NCBI GenBank assembly: GCA_963748005.1
Contig: CAVVHH010000003.1
Location: 682,001 to 746,000, forward strand
Length of the DNA: 64,000 nt
Direction: 5' to 3'
From: CAILZL01 sp963748005
Lineage (GTDB): Bacteria > Pseudomonadota > Gammaproteobacteria > Steroidobacterales > Steroidobacteraceae
Shown: positions 61,988 to 64,000 of the stretch, piece after piece
Layout of the letters: each line of letters starts with the position of its first letter
Numbering within the stretch: position 1 is the first letter of the stretch
Made by a program: the position numbers and the translations under genes
Notes under the pieces: generated by a model
The model's database searches: none
Told to the model about the DNA's origin: nothing
Seen by the model: the letters and a program-made list of their open reading frames with translations, nothing else

Positions 61988-63190
61988 TTACACCAACGCC
62001 GCAATCGCCTCAGCGACACGCTCGACGTTCTTGTCATTGAGCGCGGCAACACAGATGCGGCCGCTGTCCACGGCATAGATGGAGTATTGCGATTTCAGTT
62101 TGTCGACGATGTCCTTCGACAAGCCTGAATACGAGAACATGCCGCGCTGCTGCAACACGAATGTGATGTTGTAACCCGGTTTTCTGGCTTGCACCCTGTC
62201 GACCAGGACTTTGCGCATGCGTTTGATGCGCTCACGCATCTGACCCAGCTCCTGCTCCCACATCGCGCGCAGCTCCGGCGTGGTGAGAACCTTGGTCACC
62301 ACTTTACAGCCGTGGGTCGGCGGATTGGAGTAGTTGGTGCGCACCACGCGCTTGAGCTGGCTAATGACACGCGTCGCTTCGTCCTTGCTGGCCGTAACGA
62401 CATTCAGTGCGCCAATGCGCTCACCGTACAGCGAGAATGACTTGGAGAACGAGCTGCAAATGAATACGGGGCTCATGGCATCGGCAAAGCGTTTGACTAT
62501 GGCGCCATCCTGCGGCAAGCCTTCAGCGAAGCCTTGATAGGCGATATCGAGAATGGGCACGAGGCCGCGCGACTTGACGATGTCAATCACACGTGTCCAT
62601 TGATCGCTGGTCAGGTCCGCGCCGGTCGGATTGTGGCAGCAGGCGTGCAGCACCACGATGTCACCGGCGGGCAGCTTTTCCAGATCAGCCGTCATGGCAT
62701 TGAAGTTGAGTCCCTTGCTCGCCGTATCGTAATACGCATAGTTCTTCACTTCGAAACCAGCGGATTCAAACAGCGCACGATGGTTTTCCCAGCTCGGGTT
62801 GCTGATCCATACCGTTGCTTTGGCATCAAAACGCTTGAGAAAGTCGGCCGCTACTTTAAGCGCGCCTGTGCCGCCGAGCGCTTGCACGCCCACGACACGC
62901 TGTTCGCTTAACGCAGCGGCGTCGGTGCCCAGCAGCAGCTCCTGCACGGCCTTGACATACGCAGCCATGCCCTCAATTGGCAGATAGGTGCGCGGCGCTA
63001 CTTCCGTCGCCAGTAGCTGTTCGGCGCGTTTCACGCATTCCAGCACCGGCACTTTGCCGTCGTCGTCGTAATACACGCCCACGCCCAGATTCACTTTGGC
63101 GGGGTTGGTATCGGCATTGAAAGCTTCGGTAATGCCCAGGATGGGATCGCGCGGGGCCAGCTCGACGTTTTGCAGGATGGATGCGGTCAT
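61988..63190 (-). CDS. Aromatic/aspartate aminotransferase, class I (subgroup Ia)
   Basis: A 400-residue enzyme of the AspC/TyrB type: DPILGITEAFNADTNPAKVNLGVGVY, ACCHNPTGADLT, ILDIAYQGFAEGL, PLP lysine in SSFSKSFSLYGERIGALNVV, and the C-terminal GMFSYSGLSKDIVDKL with the final RICVAALN (substrate Arg). AspC and TyrB cannot be separated from sequence alone. The protein at 55910 catalyses an overlapping reaction but belongs to another subgroup. The start is the ATG at 63190. Confidence 0.93.
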   Translation of the reverse strand: MTASILQNVELAPRDPILGITEAFNADTNPAKVNLGVGVYYDDDGKVPVLECVKRAEQLLATEVAPRTYLPIEGMAAYVKAVQELLLGTDAAALSEQRVVGVQALGGTGALKVAADFLKRFDAKATVWISNPSWENHRALFESAGFEVKNYAYYDTASKGLNFNAMTADLEKLPAGDIVVLHACCHNPTGADLTSDQWTRVIDIVKSRGLVPILDIAYQGFAEGLPQDGAIVKRFADAMSPVFICSSFSKSFSLYGERIGALNVVTASKDEATRVISQLKRVVRTNYSNPPTHGCKVVTKVLTTPELRAMWEQELGQMRERIKRMRKVLVDRVQARKPGYNITFVLQQRGMFSYSGLSKDIVDKLKSQYSIYAVDSGRICVAALNDKNVERVAEAIAALV

Positions 63191-63473
63191 GATTTCAGCA
63201 ATGGAAGTTTAGGGGCGGGAGGGCGCGCATCTTACAGGGTCCGGCATGGAGGGCCTAGTACGGGGGCGAATGGTGCCGGGTCGGATACCTGCGGACAGGC
63301 GTTCTCGAAGGTTGATCAATGCTTTTTTAATTCAACCGCTTACAAGTACGTTCCGAACCATCCCGGGAACTGTCAAACAAGCCCTGTGTGCAAACCGCAG
63401 CCGGTCTGGCCAATGCCCAAGTGTGCGACGCTGGTACGTTCGTGGACTGCGAATGGGGATCGGCTACGCTCTG

Positions 63474-64000
63474 CTAACTGTTCTCGTACGTGCTCATGCG
63501 TTCGCCCGCCGCATAAGAGCGAGAATCGTCCTCAAGATCGTCCGGCGTTGTGAGCTCGAGTAACGCAGCGCGCAATTCATGTACGCGAGGTGGTTTGCCA
63601 AGTACGCGATCAACCAGTGGCACGTCACCTTCGGCGTGCAACCGCTGGCCCCAACCCGTCAACATGATGACAGGAGTAGCAGGAGCAGCGGACTTGATGG
63701 CACTGACGACCTGCCGGCCGTCAACGTATGGCATGCCAAGGTCAGTCAGCACGATGTCGAAGGCGGCAGCTGTATCAACGATAGCACGGAACATCGCGAT
63801 GCCTTGTTCACCGCCGCTTGCTGCACACACTGTATGGCCGTCGCCCTGCAACATCTGGTACAGCGAATGGAGCAGTACCGGGTCGTCGTCAATCACCAGT
63901 ATCCGCAACTTCCGCAGCGCCTTCAACGGCGCCGATGATTGAATTGACGCGTCGGAGCTCGCTACCGGGAAACTCAATCGAATTGTTGTGCCCTGCCCCA
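63474..64000 (-). CDS. Hybrid histidine kinase, C-terminal part (cut by window edge)
   Basis: The frame is open through base 64000. The first visible residues GQGTTIRLSFPVASS are the end of an HATPase domain (GxGTTxRLxxP), followed by a linker and a receiver domain (LRILVIDDDPVLLHSLYQML, phospho-acceptor Asp in VLTDLGMPYVDG, Thr in VIMLTGWGQ, Lys in VLGKPPRVHEL). So this is the end of a hybrid kinase with a C-terminal receiver, not a free response regulator; a TTG at 63977 is not the start. The N-terminal sensor lies outside the window. Confidence 0.82.
   Translation of the reverse strand, partial: GQGTTIRLSFPVASSDASIQSSAPLKALRKLRILVIDDDPVLLHSLYQMLQGDGHTVCAASGGEQGIAMFRAIVDTAAAFDIVLTDLGMPYVDGRQVVSAIKSAAPATPVIMLTGWGQRLHAEGDVPLVDRVLGKPPRVHELRAALLELTTPDDLEDDSRSYAAGERMSTYENS

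Noticed and set aside
63474..63977. Stand-alone response regulator starting at TTG 63977
   Set aside because: The frame continues to the window edge and the residues before it are the end of an HATPase domain, so it is a truncated hybrid kinase.
1..64000. CRISPR array, rRNA operon or replication origin
   Set aside because: No regularly spaced direct repeats, no rRNA-like sequence and no DnaA-box cluster were noticed.

Overview
The window looks like the chromosome of a gammaproteobacterium. The evidence is the fused aspartokinase-homoserine dehydrogenase ThrA in a thrA-thrB-thrC operon, the thrS-infC-rpmI-rplT-pheS-pheT-ihfA-merR order, dapA divergent from a gcvR-like gene followed by bcp, and the SRP RNA-dnaX-ybaB-recR group. 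The TonB receptor signal peptides and the many small exported proteins suggest a free-living soil or water bacterium, perhaps near Steroidobacterales/Nevskiales; that placement is inference.

Layout. 0-9.4 kb: YgjP-like protease, TPR lipoprotein-like protein, TatD, a NERD protein, the threonine operon, and an AAA ATPase-FHA protein. 9.6-10.9 kb: an IS481-type element beside tRNA-Pro. 10.9-18.4 kb: the translation operon on the minus strand, with infC starting at an ATC codon. 18.5-35.9 kb: an accessory block in which every gene encodes an exported protein. It holds a DUF4382-like lipoprotein, two sister secreted proteins, a cytochrome/beta-propeller fusion, a B3-type metallo-beta-lactamase-fold protein, a diheme cytochrome, a DUF6152 protein, an esterase-like protein lacking its serine, and two sister TonB receptors. 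Its right edge is tRNA-Val, and its left edge carries a degenerate 3' piece of the same tRNA in the same orientation, as expected of an old integrative island. No integrase is visible.

36-57.3 kb is mostly housekeeping: queF, a histidine kinase, a second AAA-FHA protein, a MITE, tRNA-Ser, dapA, gcvR-like, bcp, phoH, bepA-like, mlaA, maeB, recR, ybaB, dnaX, SRP RNA, uvrB, an aspartate aminotransferase and tRNA-Asn. 57.3-58.6 kb is a second, apparently identical IS copy. 58.9-61.9 kb is a small cluster that repeats protein types from the island (B3-type fold, small secreted protein). The window ends with a class I aminotransferase and the 3' end of a hybrid histidine kinase cut by the edge.

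The most unusual signals are: both IS copies lie 9-10 bp downstream of a tRNA 3' end in the same relative orientation; the tRNA-Val-bounded all-exported island; the Ser-to-Ala change in the esterase-like protein; an uncharacterised three-member secreted family; two AAA-FHA fusions; a 125 bp palindrome directly after the SRP RNA; and several families of intergenic palindromic repeats.
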